A stretch of DNA of 64,000 nt, from NCBI RefSeq assembly GCF_025685545.1, contig NZ_JAGSYC010000024.1:310001-374000 (forward strand), given 5' to 3'. A program made the translations under genes and the position numbers. This stretch comes from Granulicella paludicola (GTDB lineage: Bacteria > Acidobacteriota > Terriglobia > Terriglobales > Acidobacteriaceae). Below the pieces are notes generated by a model that was not told where the DNA came from, made no database searches, and saw only the letters and a list, made by a program, of their open reading frames with translations. Below, in pieces: positions 26,148 through 34,782 of this stretch (position 1 is the stretch's first letter; each line of letters opens with the position of its first letter).

Positions 26148-27818
26148 ATGAACTCTGAGTGTCACCCCATCTCGACGCTGCCCGGCAGCACTGCGCTCTT
26201 TCGGGAGTTTGTTGAGCCCACGCCTGCGGGTGTGGCTGCGCTGCGCCGGTGGTATCCGACGGACCCGTTTTCGATGGCATGGGCGGGCAAGGTGCCTGCG
26301 CTGGATGAAGGACATCGGAGCAAGTTGACGGATGCGCTGCTGCGGCAGACGGACCGGTTCAACGCGGGTGGGGCGGTGATCGCGAACATCGAGCGGCTGC
26401 GGAACGGAGCGGCGGCGGTGGTGACGGGGCAGCAGGTTGGACTGTTCGGTGGGCCGCTGCTGACGCTGCTGAAGGCGGCGACGGCGATTCGTAAGGCGCA
26501 GGAGGCGACTCGGCTGAGTGGGAAGGACCATGTGCCGGTGTTCTGGCTGGCGAGCGAGGACCATGATCTGGCAGAGGTCGATCAGGTGTCGCTGCTGAGC
26601 AAGACGGCGGTGGAGACGCTGCGGCTGGGATTGAATGATGAGCGCGCGCTGCCGGTGGGAGCACGGGTGCTGGGCGAGCATGGCGATGAGGGGCATCAGC
26701 GGCTGCAGGAGGCTCTGGAGCAGGCGAGCGAGCTGCTGGGCTGGGCTCCGATTACGGAGCTGCTGCGCGAGTGCTACATGCCGGGAGCGACGCTGGCGGG
26801 AGCGTTCGGCCGGTTGATTACGAAGACGTTTGAAGCGTTTGGGCTGATCGTGATGGATGCCGCGTCGCGGGACTTCCATGCGCTGGGAGCTTCGGCGCTG
26901 AAGGCTGCGATTGAGAACGCGGACGAGCTGGAGACGGCGCTGATCGCTCGGTCGAAGGAGCTGGAAGCTGCGGGGTATCACGCGCAGGTGCTGGTGACGG
27001 AAGGACATTCGCTGCTGTTCCTGATCGATGCGGCGGAGACGGAAAAGCCGGATGAGCTGCGGGCGGGGATTCGGCAGCCGCTGCGGCGAACGGCGGACGG
27101 GCAGTGGAAGGCGGGAGCGCGGACGTACACGTCGGCGGAGCTGCTGGAGATACTGGCGACGGAGCCGGAACGATTGAGCCCGAACGCGCTGCTACGACCG
27201 GTGTTCCAGGACACGATTCTGCCGACGGCGGCGTATGTGGGCGGACCGGCTGAGGTGGCGTACTTCGCGCAGTCGGCGGTGGTGTACGAGAAGATTCTGG
27301 GGCGGATTACGGCGGTGCTGCCGCGGCTATCGGCTACGCTGATCGAGCCTGCGATTGCGCAGACGATGGCGGCGCATGAGGTGTCCTACCTACAAGTAGT
27401 TGAGGCGAAGACGGCGGAAGGCCTTGCAATGGGCATGGGTGCGCGCGCGATGCCGATCGAAGGCAAGCGGAAGATTGCGGCGGCGGGCAACGCGATGGAC
27501 ACGGAGTTGACCGCGCTGACGGAGTACATGGCGGCGATGGATGCCGATCTGGGGCGGTCTGCGGGGGTTTCGGCGAGCAAGATGCGCTACCAGATGAACC
27601 GGCTGCGACGGATGGCTGCGAGGTTCGAGCTGCAGAAGGAAGCGTCGCTCACGAAGCATGCGACAGCGATTGTGCTGAACCTGTATCCCGAGGGGCATCT
27701 GCAGGAGCGGCTGCTGGCGGGAGTGCTGTTTCTGGCGAAGTTTGGCGAGGCGCTGCCGGCGCTGCTGGTGGAGAATGCCGCGCAGGAGTGTCCGGGGCAT
27801 CGGGTCATTTTTCTATAG
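26148..27818 (+). CDS. bshC: Putative cysteine ligase BshC of bacillithiol biosynthesis
   Basis: A 556-residue protein. BshC adds cysteine to GlcN-malate in the last step of bacillithiol synthesis. Family signatures are present: VVTGQQVGLFGGPLLTLLKAATAI near residue 85, then VPVFWLASEDHDLAEV, the fold's core region with GPAEVAYFAQ, and a long C-terminal coiled coil. The length fits the family (about 540). bshA and bshB are not in the window, which is common because the three genes are often unlinked. Its 3' end overlaps the convergent membrane-protein gene by 14 bases. The coding strand is strongly G-rich. Confidence 0.92.
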   Translation: MNSECHPISTLPGSTALFREFVEPTPAGVAALRRWYPTDPFSMAWAGKVPALDEGHRSKLTDALLRQTDRFNAGGAVIANIERLRNGAAAVVTGQQVGLFGGPLLTLLKAATAIRKAQEATRLSGKDHVPVFWLASEDHDLAEVDQVSLLSKTAVETLRLGLNDERALPVGARVLGEHGDEGHQRLQEALEQASELLGWAPITELLRECYMPGATLAGAFGRLITKTFEAFGLIVMDAASRDFHALGASALKAAIENADELETALIARSKELEAAGYHAQVLVTEGHSLLFLIDAAETEKPDELRAGIRQPLRRTADGQWKAGARTYTSAELLEILATEPERLSPNALLRPVFQDTILPTAAYVGGPAEVAYFAQSAVVYEKILGRITAVLPRLSATLIEPAIAQTMAAHEVSYLQVVEAKTAEGLAMGMGARAMPIEGKRKIAAAGNAMDTELTALTEYMAAMDADLGRSAGVSASKMRYQMNRLRRMAARFELQKEASLTKHATAIVLNLYPEGHLQERLLAGVLFLAKFGEALPALLVENAAQECPGHRVIFL

Positions 27819-28188
27819 TGGGTCTATTGAACCAGCTACGAATCTGCATGGTATTGAGATAGACGAGCAAGAAGACGCCGAGCAACGCGTCGTAGATATA
27901 GACCGCTCCTCCAAAGTGGGACCTCTGCCACTCTTTGGAGGAGCTGAGACCCGTTACGATCGAGACTGCAGCTTGTAGAATTACGAGCCAGCGCGCCCAG
28001 TTTTGTCCCCGATAGTAGAACCAGACGATAACTGCCGTAAGAGCCTGAATGGCCAAGCCAATGAGCAAATCGGATGTTGATTTGGCCTTTCCGGTTATGG
28101 GGGACTTCGCAAAAACCAAAACGGTGTTGGTTACCAGGGAGATGCAGATCAGGGTGGCCGTCACTGTGATGCCAACAGGTTTTTGCAT
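27805..28188 (-). CDS. Four-span small membrane protein
   Basis: A 127-residue protein with four hydrophobic segments (VTATLICISLVTNTVLVFA, LLIGLAIQALTAVIVWFYY, WARWLVILQAAVSIVTGL, YIYDALLGVFLLVYLNTMQ). The RGQNWARW turn between spans 2 and 3 is a common feature of a family of small membrane proteins of unknown function. It is AT-richer than its neighbours. Its 3' end overlaps bshC by 14 bases in convergent orientation. Confidence 0.65.
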   Translation of the reverse strand: MQKPVGITVTATLICISLVTNTVLVFAKSPITGKAKSTSDLLIGLAIQALTAVIVWFYYRGQNWARWLVILQAAVSIVTGLSSSKEWQRSHFGGAVYIYDALLGVFLLVYLNTMQIRSWFNRPTIEK

Positions 28189-28277
28189 AGGCGTCGAGTG
28201 TACTGCCCCCTGGTCGCCGTGGATAGTTGGAACTTGGGCGTTTGTTTCTGCGTATTGTTTTTTGGAGGTTGTACGCC

Positions 28278-28481
28278 ATGCATTTTCTGTTCGCAGTTTG
28301 CCTCATCCACTTTTTACCGACGGTCGTTGCTGTTCTGCGTCATTCGCGGAGCACGGTCGGCATCTTTTTCCTGAATCTGTTCCTCGGCTGGACGGTGATT
28401 GGCTGGTTTGTCGCGCTGCTGTGGGCTGCGACCAGTGAGCCGAAGTTGCAATATGTGTACGCGCCTTATCGCCGGTACTAG
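28278..28481 (+). CDS. Superinfection-immunity-family small membrane protein
   Basis: A 67-residue protein with two membrane spans: MHFLFAVCLIHFLPTVVAVL and FFLNLFLGWTVIGWFVALLWA. The pairing FLPT...NLFLGWTVIGW is typical of the family named after the phage T4 superinfection immunity protein (Imm). Chromosomal members are widespread and their role is not established. The start at 28278 has GGAGG (28266-28270) just upstream; frames beginning earlier add a non-conserved polar extension. There are no phage genes around it. Confidence 0.75.
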   Translation: MHFLFAVCLIHFLPTVVAVLRHSRSTVGIFFLNLFLGWTVIGWFVALLWAATSEPKLQYVYAPYRRY

Positions 28482-28505
28482 AATGGCTGCTGAGGATTTG
28501 CAGCC

Positions 28506-28814
28506 ATGGGATTGAGCGACCAGCCGTTTGACGTGATGTGCCCCGAGTGCGGGGGAATGCTGACCATCGATCCGGTCTCGCGCGGCGTGATTGCGCATAC
28601 GGCGCCGCCGCGCAAGAAGACCTTCGAAGACTTTGGAGCGGCGGCGAAGGCGCTGAAGGAGTCCGATGCACGGCGCGAGTCGCTGTTTGCGCAGTCGGTG
28701 GCTGCGGAGAAGAACCGCGACGACCTGATGGCGAAGAAGTTCGCTGAAGCGGTGAAGAAGGCGAAGGAATCACCGATGACGGGTAAGCCGCTGCGGGATT
28801 TTGATCTGGAGTAG
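28506..28814 (+). CDS. Small conserved protein with one CxxC knuckle
   Basis: A 102-residue protein. The N-terminus has MCPECGGML, half of a zinc ribbon, with no second CxxC, so metal binding would need a dimer. The rest is a charged helix (FGAAAKALKESDARRESLFAQSVAAEKNRDDLMAKKFAEAVKKAKE) and a short tail ending DFDLE. It starts 24 bases after the preceding gene, so the two are probably co-transcribed. I do not know its function. Confidence 0.75.
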   Translation: MGLSDQPFDVMCPECGGMLTIDPVSRGVIAHTAPPRKKTFEDFGAAAKALKESDARRESLFAQSVAAEKNRDDLMAKKFAEAVKKAKESPMTGKPLRDFDLE

Positions 28815-28927
28815 ACGGTGCGTCTACCCGGTCCTGCTAGTGGTGTGAATGGCAAGCAAAGGCCAATGCAGATCACTACGGGATGACAAGCAAAAGAACA
28901 GTGCCCTGCTCCGTTACACTATAAGGG

Positions 28928-30766
28928 ATGCCTCCTATTCTGAATGCACAAGGCGTGAGCAAGCGCTTTGGTGTAACGCCCCTCTTCCAAAATATTTCTT
29001 TCGCTGTAAATGAAGGCGACCGCGTCGGGCTGATTGGCCCGAATGGTGCGGGCAAGTCGACGCTGCTGGCTGTGCTGGCGGGCGAGCAGGACCCGGACAC
29101 GGGCGATGTGGCGGTGCGCAAGCGTGCGCGGGTCGGGTATGTGAAGCAGGTGTCCGAGTACGAGAAGGGCGACACGGTGCGCAGCGTGCTGGAAGCGGCG
29201 CTCGATCGCACGGGTGTGCCGCAGAACGAGCATGAGCAGCGGCTGCGTGAGACGCTGGGCCGCGCTGGCTTTGCGGACGATGGCGCGGATACGTCAATTC
29301 GCATGGATGCGGAGGCGGCGAGCCTTTCGGGTGGGTGGCGCAAGCGGTTGGCGATCGCTGAGGCGATGGTGACCAACCCCGATGTGCTGTTGCTGGATGA
29401 GCCGACGAACCATCTGGACCTTGAGGGCATTGAGTGGCTTGAGGGCGCGCTGCGGTCGGCGCGGTTTGCGTGCGTGGTCGTCACGCATGATCGTTACTTC
29501 CTGGAGAACGTGGCGAGCGAGGTGGTGGAGCTGAGCCGCGTGTACGCCGAGGGCGTGCTGCGGGTGCGGGGAACGTACTCGAAGTTTCTTGAGGGGCGCG
29601 AGCTTTACATGGAGGCCCAGACGAAGATGCAGGAGGGCCTGCGGAATCGCGTGAAGACGGAGATTGACTGGCTGCGGCGCGGACCGAAGGCTCGCGCGAC
29701 GAAGGCGAAGGCGAGGATCGATAATGCGCATGAGCTGATCGGCAAGCTGGCCGAGGTGGATGCACGCACGCGGACGGCGAGTGCGGGCATCGAGTTTGCG
29801 GCGACGGACCGACAGACAAAGCGGCTGATCGAGTTTGAGGATGTGTCGATTTCGCTGGGTGGTCGCGAGATTCTGGGGGGCGTGAGCTTTGGGCTGACGA
29901 ACGGCATGAAGCTCGGTCTGGTGGGACCGAACGGTAGCGGCAAGACGACGATTCTGCGGGCGATGTCGGGCGAGTTGGAGCCGACTTCGGGTACCGTGAA
30001 GCGGGCGAACAGCCTGCGGATCGTGTACTTCTCACAGATGCGTGAGATCGATCCGACGCTGACGCTGCGCAGGGCGCTGGCACCGGATTCGGACTCGGTG
30101 ATGTACCAGGACCGCGTGGTGCATGTGGCGAGCTATGCGACGAAGTTTCTGTTTACGAGCGAGCAGTTGAATCAGCCTGTAGAGCGGTTGAGCGGTGGCG
30201 AGCGAGCACGTGTGCTGATTGCCCGGCTGATGCTGCAGCCGGCAGATGTTCTGATGCTGGATGAGCCGACGAACGATCTGGATATTCCGACGCTGGAGAT
30301 TTTGGAAGAGTCGCTGCTGGAGTTCAAGGGCGCGCTGGTGCTGGTGACGCATGATCGGTACATGCTGGATCGCGTGTCGAACATTGTGCTGGGTCTGGAT
30401 GGCAAGGGCCACGCGCGGACGTTTGCGGACTACGCTCAGTGGGAAGAGTGGAAGGGCAGCGACAGCGGCTATGCGGCGGCCCAGCAGGCGGCGGCGAACA
30501 GCGCGAAGGCGACCGGCGACGCGAAGAGTGCGGGCAGCAAAAAGAAGCTGTCGTACATGGAGCAGCGCGAGTTCGATGGCATTGAAGCGCTTGTGGATAA
30601 GGCGGATACGCGGATGTCGGCGGCGCATGATCGGCTGGAAGACTCTGAGGTGACGAGCAATCCGACGCTGCTGACGGAGGCTCTGGCTGAGATGGAGGCC
30701 GCGCAGCATGAGCATGATGCTGTGTATGCTCGGTGGGCGGAGCTGACGGAGAAGGCTGGCGGGTAG
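28928..30766 (+). CDS. uup: ABC-F family ATPase, Uup-like
   Basis: A 612-residue soluble protein with two ABC domains in tandem and no membrane spans, as in ABC-F translation factors. Domain 1: Walker A GPNGAGKST, signature LSGGWRKRLAIAEAM, Walker B LLLDEPTNHLD. Domain 2: GPNGSGKTT, LSGGERARVLIARLM, MLDEPTNDLD. The interdomain linker is long and Arg/Lys-rich (KARATKAKARIDNA). The C-terminal 90 residues form a coiled coil (KKKLSYMEQREFDGIE), the mark of the Uup branch. Uup acts on ribosomes and affects precise excision of transposons in E. coli. A perfect terminator follows at 30793. Confidence 0.9.
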   Translation: MPPILNAQGVSKRFGVTPLFQNISFAVNEGDRVGLIGPNGAGKSTLLAVLAGEQDPDTGDVAVRKRARVGYVKQVSEYEKGDTVRSVLEAALDRTGVPQNEHEQRLRETLGRAGFADDGADTSIRMDAEAASLSGGWRKRLAIAEAMVTNPDVLLLDEPTNHLDLEGIEWLEGALRSARFACVVVTHDRYFLENVASEVVELSRVYAEGVLRVRGTYSKFLEGRELYMEAQTKMQEGLRNRVKTEIDWLRRGPKARATKAKARIDNAHELIGKLAEVDARTRTASAGIEFAATDRQTKRLIEFEDVSISLGGREILGGVSFGLTNGMKLGLVGPNGSGKTTILRAMSGELEPTSGTVKRANSLRIVYFSQMREIDPTLTLRRALAPDSDSVMYQDRVVHVASYATKFLFTSEQLNQPVERLSGGERARVLIARLMLQPADVLMLDEPTNDLDIPTLEILEESLLEFKGALVLVTHDRYMLDRVSNIVLGLDGKGHARTFADYAQWEEWKGSDSGYAAAQQAAANSAKATGDAKSAGSKKKLSYMEQREFDGIEALVDKADTRMSAAHDRLEDSEVTSNPTLLTEALAEMEAAQHEHDAVYARWAELTEKAGG

Positions 30767-30792
30767 CTGGCTACCTCTCAGGTAATTACGAG

Positions 30793-30820
30793 AGGCGAGC
30801 GCTAAGTCTGGCGCTCGCCT
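30793..30820 (+). terminator. Intrinsic terminator after the ABC-F gene
   Basis: AGGCGAGCGC (30793-30802) is an exact inverted copy of 30811-30820 around an 8-base loop, followed by ATCTTGTTT. It lies 27 bases after the stop codon. Confidence 0.85.
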
Positions 30821-30902
30821 ATCTTGTTTGCAAGGGCATGGAAAGAAGCAGCTCCTTCACTACGCTCAGGATGACTTCCAAAAGCAATCGTGTTTGCGAA
30901 GA

Positions 30903-32180
30903 CTATTTCAGCAAGAGCACTTCGCCGTTCTTCATGACAAAGCGGGGTGTGGTGAGCACGGAGATGTCTTTGAGAGGGTCGCCGGGGACGGCGATAATGT
31001 CGGCGAAGAAGGTGGGCCTGAGCTGACCGATGCTGTCCTGCCAGTGGAGGACCTTGGCGCCGTTGATCAGGCCTGCGCGGAGTACGTCGGCTGGGCTCAT
31101 GCCGTACTCGACCATGAGTTCGTACTCGTGTGCCTGGGTGCCGTGTGGGAACGGACCAACGTCGGAGCCAACGGCGAAGGGGACGCCTGCGGCGAGCTGC
31201 TTCTTGAACTCGGCGACATGCAGGTCGTAGGCCGTGCGGGCTTTCTCAGCATTTTGCTGGGAGTGCCGCACGTTGTATTGCGAGATGGTGAAGGTCGGTA
31301 CGGCGAAGATCTGTTTGTCGCGCATCAGCTTCATGGTTTCGGGCGAGAGTTTATTGGCGTGGTCGATGGTTTCGACGCCTGCCTGCGCGGCATAGAGTGC
31401 GCCGGGGTCTGAGGTGCAATGGACTGCGACGAAGGAGTCGACGCGGTGGGCTTCGGTGACGGCTGCTGCGAGTTCCACTTCGGTGTACTGGTAGGGGGCG
31501 GAGAAAACACCATTGTTCAGGCGGTCTTTGCCACTCTCGTAGATCTTGGTGAAGTCGGCGCCTTCTTTACGCTGCTGACGCATGACGGCGACGATCTCGT
31601 CGGCGTTGTTGGCGTAGTCGGCGTTGGAGAGGACGTGCTGGTCGGGGTTGTAGCCAATGGCGTCCTCGTGGCCGCCGAGAATGTCGATGGCGTTGCAGCT
31701 AACGCGCATACGGGGTCCGGGGATGTCGCCGCGATTGATGGCGTCGCGCACGGCTACGTCGGCGCACTTCGCACCCTCGGTGCCCATGTCGCGTTCGGCG
31801 GTGAAGCCTGCGAGGACGTCGGCTTTGGCTGCGGCCGCAGCGGAGAGTGTGCGGGAGGGGACGGACTCCTGCACGGTCTGCAGGTCTTCGGCTCCGGGAT
31901 GCAGGAAGAGGTGGGTATGTACGTCGATGAGGCCGGGCATCAGCGTGGTGTCACCGAGGTCGATGACCTGTGCGTTGGCGGGATGATCGACATGCGTGCC
32001 TGCAGCGACGATGCGAGTGCCGACCACGAGGACTTCGCCGGGCGAGAGTGTCTTGCCTTCGACGACATCGAGGAGGCGCGCGGCGTGGAGTACGATGGGC
32101 TTCGCGTCGGATTGTTGCGCGCGGGCGGCTGTGAAGGCTGCGAAGAAGCACAAGGTGGCGAGGCGGCACAGGTTGGTCAT
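30903..32180 (-). CDS. Exported amidohydrolase of the imidazolonepropionase/prolidase-like group
   Basis: A 425-residue metal-dependent hydrolase with a signal peptide (MTNLCRLATLCFFAAFTAARAQ). The first metal site is LMPGLIDVHTHLF, preceded by the small N-terminal beta domain (ILHAARLLDVVEGK-like). Further motifs are VHCTSDPG and EAHRVDSFVAVH, FAVGSDVGPFPHG near the C-terminus with the catalytic Asp, and LRAGLINGAKVL. Exported members include Xaa-Pro dipeptidase-like and cyclic imide or peptide hydrolases; the substrate is not evident. The start at 32180 is chosen because the longer frame up to 32336 would overlap the divergent gene and has a proline-rich chance extension. Confidence 0.85.
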   Translation of the reverse strand: MTNLCRLATLCFFAAFTAARAQQSDAKPIVLHAARLLDVVEGKTLSPGEVLVVGTRIVAAGTHVDHPANAQVIDLGDTTLMPGLIDVHTHLFLHPGAEDLQTVQESVPSRTLSAAAAAKADVLAGFTAERDMGTEGAKCADVAVRDAINRGDIPGPRMRVSCNAIDILGGHEDAIGYNPDQHVLSNADYANNADEIVAVMRQQRKEGADFTKIYESGKDRLNNGVFSAPYQYTEVELAAAVTEAHRVDSFVAVHCTSDPGALYAAQAGVETIDHANKLSPETMKLMRDKQIFAVPTFTISQYNVRHSQQNAEKARTAYDLHVAEFKKQLAAGVPFAVGSDVGPFPHGTQAHEYELMVEYGMSPADVLRAGLINGAKVLHWQDSIGQLRPTFFADIIAVPGDPLKDISVLTTPRFVMKNGEVLLLK

Positions 32181-32236
32181 GTGCTGCGAGGATACTGCAA
32201 GCGCGGCTCTGCTGAAAGAGAGGCTGAGAAGTTTTG

Positions 32237-33748
32237 ATGGATCGACGGGAAGCGTTGAAGCTGGCGGTAACGGGGACTCTGGGGGCTGTGAGTGGTGGGT
32301 CGATGGCGGCTCCGCGCGCGGTGAGTGCGGCAGCAACGGTGGAGCGCTGGGGCGTGCATGAGATTGTGCTGCATGGGTCGATGGCGGGGAATCCGTTTGT
32401 GGATGTTGAGGTGGCAGCAGAGTACACGCAGGGAGTGCGTACGGTGCGCGTGGCCGGGTTCTATGACGGTGACGGCGTGTACCGCGTGCGGTGGATGCCG
32501 GATGAGCCGGGCGTGTGGCGGTGGGTGAGTCGCAGCGCGGAGAAGGAGCTCAATGGAGCGCATGGGGAGTTCGAGTGCGTGGCTCCGACCGAAGGCAATC
32601 ATGGGCCGGTGGGCGTGACGGAGCGGTTTCATTTTCGCTATGCGGATGGGACGCGGTATTTTCCGTTTGGGACGACCTGCTATGCGTGGGTGTTCGAAAG
32701 TGAACGGCTGCAGGAGATGACGCTGGCGAACCTGAAGCGTGTTGGGTTCAACAAGGTGCGGATGTGCGTGATGCCGAAGACCTTCGATGCGGGCGAGCCG
32801 GAGCGGCATCCGTTTCCGATGGTGGCGGGCAAGCTGGATTTCACACGGTTCGATCCGGAGTTCTTCCGGCACTTCGAGCAGCGGATTGCAGACCTGGGCA
32901 AGCTGGGCGCTGAGGCGGATGTGATCCTGTTTCATCCGTACGGCAAGCCGTGGGGATACGATCAGATGCCGCAGGAGGTGAACGAGCGCTATCTGCGGTA
33001 TGTGATTGCGCGGCTGGGATCGCTGCGCAATGTGTGGTGGTCGTTGGCGAATGAGTATGACCTGCTGAAGACGTGGACCATGGAGGAGTGGGACCATCTG
33101 TTCCGCGTGGTGCAGGAGGCGGATGTTGCGGGGCATCTGCGGTCGATCCATCACAGTGGGCCGATGTACGACTATGCGAAGCCGTGGGTGACGCATGCGA
33201 GCCTGCAGGTGTACGACTTCGATCATGTGCCGGAGTGGAAGAAGGCGTGGGGCAAGCCCGTGGTGTTCGACGAGGTGATGTACGAGGGCAACCTGGCGCG
33301 ACGCTGGGGCAACCTGACGGGCGAAGAGCTGACGCGGCGGTTCTGGCTGGTGGTGACGGCGGGAGCGTACTGCACGCATGGCGAGGTGATCGCGCGCAAG
33401 GGAGCGAAGGATGGGCTATCGGCGGATGGCGCGGTGCTGCTGGGCGAGAGTCCGGAGCGGATCGCGTTTCTGCGGAAACTGGTGTACGAGGACGCGATTG
33501 GAATGGAGCAGTATGAGGATGCGTACTATCGCTCGGCGGGGAAGAAGGGCGAGCTGTATCTGTACTACTTCGACTTTCACCGGCCTGCGAGCTACGTGTT
33601 TCCGCTGCCGGAGGGCGTGACGTTTCGCGGTGAGCTGATTGATCCGTGGGCGATGACGGTGTTGGCGCTGCCGGGGACGTTTACGGGGAAGAGCGACATC
33701 GAGTTGAGTGGGCGACCGTATCAGGCGGTGCGGTTTCGGAAGGTGTAG
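32237..33748 (+). CDS. Tat-exported DUF5060/DUF4038-type glycosidase-like protein
   Basis: A 503-residue protein that starts with a Tat-like signal (DRREALKLAVTGTLGAVSG). Residues about 40-120 fit DUF5060, a beta-sandwich (VERWGVHEIVLHGS, VRVAGFYDGDGVYRVRWMPDEPGVWRW). A TIM-barrel of the apiosidase-like type follows (YFPFGTTCYAWVF, LKRVGFNKVRMCVMPK, WWSLANEYDLLKTWT, KPVVFDEVMYEGNL), where the Glu in NEYD and in FDEV are candidate acid and nucleophile. The last 90 residues resemble DUF5605 (GKKGELYLYYFDFHRP). It probably hydrolyses a plant polysaccharide side chain outside the cytoplasm. It is divergent from the amidohydrolase with 56 bases between starts. ATG 32237 is preferred to TTG 32234. 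Confidence 0.85.
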   Translation: MDRREALKLAVTGTLGAVSGGSMAAPRAVSAAATVERWGVHEIVLHGSMAGNPFVDVEVAAEYTQGVRTVRVAGFYDGDGVYRVRWMPDEPGVWRWVSRSAEKELNGAHGEFECVAPTEGNHGPVGVTERFHFRYADGTRYFPFGTTCYAWVFESERLQEMTLANLKRVGFNKVRMCVMPKTFDAGEPERHPFPMVAGKLDFTRFDPEFFRHFEQRIADLGKLGAEADVILFHPYGKPWGYDQMPQEVNERYLRYVIARLGSLRNVWWSLANEYDLLKTWTMEEWDHLFRVVQEADVAGHLRSIHHSGPMYDYAKPWVTHASLQVYDFDHVPEWKKAWGKPVVFDEVMYEGNLARRWGNLTGEELTRRFWLVVTAGAYCTHGEVIARKGAKDGLSADGAVLLGESPERIAFLRKLVYEDAIGMEQYEDAYYRSAGKKGELYLYYFDFHRPASYVFPLPEGVTFRGELIDPWAMTVLALPGTFTGKSDIELSGRPYQAVRFRKV

Positions 33749-33808
33749 CAGGCGCGGCGTGGCGATGGTTCATCTCACCTTAGCGACGATGAAGTTGTCG
33801 CGAAGAGA

Positions 33809-33826
33809 GGGCACCCAGCCTTGTGG
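33809..33826. repeat. Partial copy of the palindromic repeat family 2
   Basis: GGGCACCCAGCCTTGTGG matches the distal part of the copy at 41794-41847 (GGGGCACCAGACTTGTGG) and abuts the stop codon of a minus-strand gene in the same way. The palindromic half is missing or decayed. Confidence 0.5.
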
Positions 33827-34330
33827 TTACCACTGCTCGTCGGCGGAGGGGCCGTAGAGGGCGGGGACGGGGATGCCGTTGAGGCGGAGGTAAACACCGA
33901 GCTGCGCGGTGTGGTGGATGAGGTGGTTGAGGCATATCAGGCGGAAGGTCTTCAGGCGGTTCTCGTTGGAGATGAACTGCTCGCCGAAGCGGAAAGGCCA
34001 GAGTTCGGCGAAGTGCTCATCGCTGGCCGAGGCGATGGCCGCGCGGCACTTCTCTGCTGCCTCGTCTGCTGCTTTGAGACAAGCCTCACGCGTGGTGAAG
34101 TTGAAGTCCATGTGTGGGCGTGTGGAGTTCGCCATGTCCATGCCTTCGTCCTCGACGATATAGACGCCGAACATGGGCAGCGTGGCGCAGTGCGTGGCGA
34201 GCTTGCCGATCTTCATCGATTTTTCGTGGGGCGTCCACTCATTCTGACCTTCGGGGACGCGCTCCAGGGTGCGCCGCGTGTTGGAGATTTCGGTGTCGAA
34301 GTCCTGCAACAGCATTTCAGCGATGGTCAT
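33827..34330 (-). CDS. DinB-family putative metal-dependent protein
   Basis: A 167-residue four-helix protein. It begins MTIAEMLLQDFDTEISNTRRTLERVPEG and has the family's spaced histidines: HEKSMKIGKLATHCATLP, and LICLNHLIHHTAQLGVYLRLNG, where the HH pair and the first His form the metal site. DinB-type proteins include thiol transferases that use bacillithiol or mycothiol; the presence of bshC in the window makes a bacillithiol-dependent role conceivable, but this is inference. It overlaps the upstream membrane-protein gene by 4 bases (ATGA), so the two form an operon. Confidence 0.85.
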   Translation of the reverse strand: MTIAEMLLQDFDTEISNTRRTLERVPEGQNEWTPHEKSMKIGKLATHCATLPMFGVYIVEDEGMDMANSTRPHMDFNFTTREACLKAADEAAEKCRAAIASASDEHFAELWPFRFGEQFISNENRLKTFRLICLNHLIHHTAQLGVYLRLNGIPVPALYGPSADEQW

Positions 34331-34716
34331 AAACGCGGTACTCCCTTCATTTTGTAACGGGCGAACCGTGGATGCAGCCAGTCAGCTACAAACCAGATTG
34401 CCACGAACTCCAAGAGAGTGAGAAGAAGATTGGGTTGGAAGTTAGCAAAGTGCCGCATGGCTGCAAGCCAAAGAAGCATATGCCCTATGAAAAGTGCAGA
34501 TGAGACGTACCAGAAGGATCGCTGCCGCCAGAGGCGGCGACCGGACCTGATCCAGTGATAAAAGATGAGTACGGTTGTGAGGATGAGAAGTAGCCAACGG
34601 CCCCATCCGGCTCCCCACCTGTTTTCCGCGCAAACAATAACGACGGCCACAACGGCGAGGCTGATTAGCACATAGAGTGCGAGATCGCGGAGCAGTTGTG
34701 GCCGTCGTTCGAACAC
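34327..34716 (-). CDS. Four-span membrane protein in operon with the DinB gene
   Basis: A 129-residue protein with hydrophobic segments LALYVLISLAVVAVVIVC, WGRWLLLILTTVLIFYHWI, FWYVSSALFIGHMLLWLAAM and LLLTLLEFVAIWFVADWL. The N-terminus (MFERRPQLLRD) and the loop RSGRRLWRQR are basic, placing them in the cytoplasm. No family is recognised. Its stop overlaps the DinB start by 4 bases, so the two are co-expressed. Confidence 0.65.
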   Translation of the reverse strand: MFERRPQLLRDLALYVLISLAVVAVVIVCAENRWGAGWGRWLLLILTTVLIFYHWIRSGRRLWRQRSFWYVSSALFIGHMLLWLAAMRHFANFQPNLLLTLLEFVAIWFVADWLHPRFARYKMKGVPRL

Positions 34717-34734
34717 TTGTGCCGCTCCAGGGAA

Positions 34735-34768
34735 ACAGCAGGTCCTTCGCTGCGCTCAGGATGACAAT
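34735..34768. repeat. Dispersed repeat family 1 copy
   Basis: Carries the core CCTTCGCTGCGCTCAGGATG followed by ACAATCT. It lies between the membrane-protein gene and fabI. It is one of the best-preserved copies; the others are compared in the findings. Confidence 0.8.
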
Positions 34769-34782
34769 CTCTGAGGGTAGAA

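Noticed and set aside
25971-27008. Minus-strand frame of 345 residues, Arg/Gln/Pro-rich, antisense to bshC
   Set aside because: Composition is that of a GC-rich shadow frame; bshC on the + strand has clear family motifs.
32177-33379. Minus-strand frame of 400 residues antisense to the DUF5060 gene
   Set aside because: His/Arg/Pro-rich shadow without domains; the + strand gene is well supported.
34736-34770. Protein-like reading CHPERSEGPAVS of the dispersed repeat
   Set aside because: This is the familiar spurious translation of the intergenic repeat and not a coding sequence.
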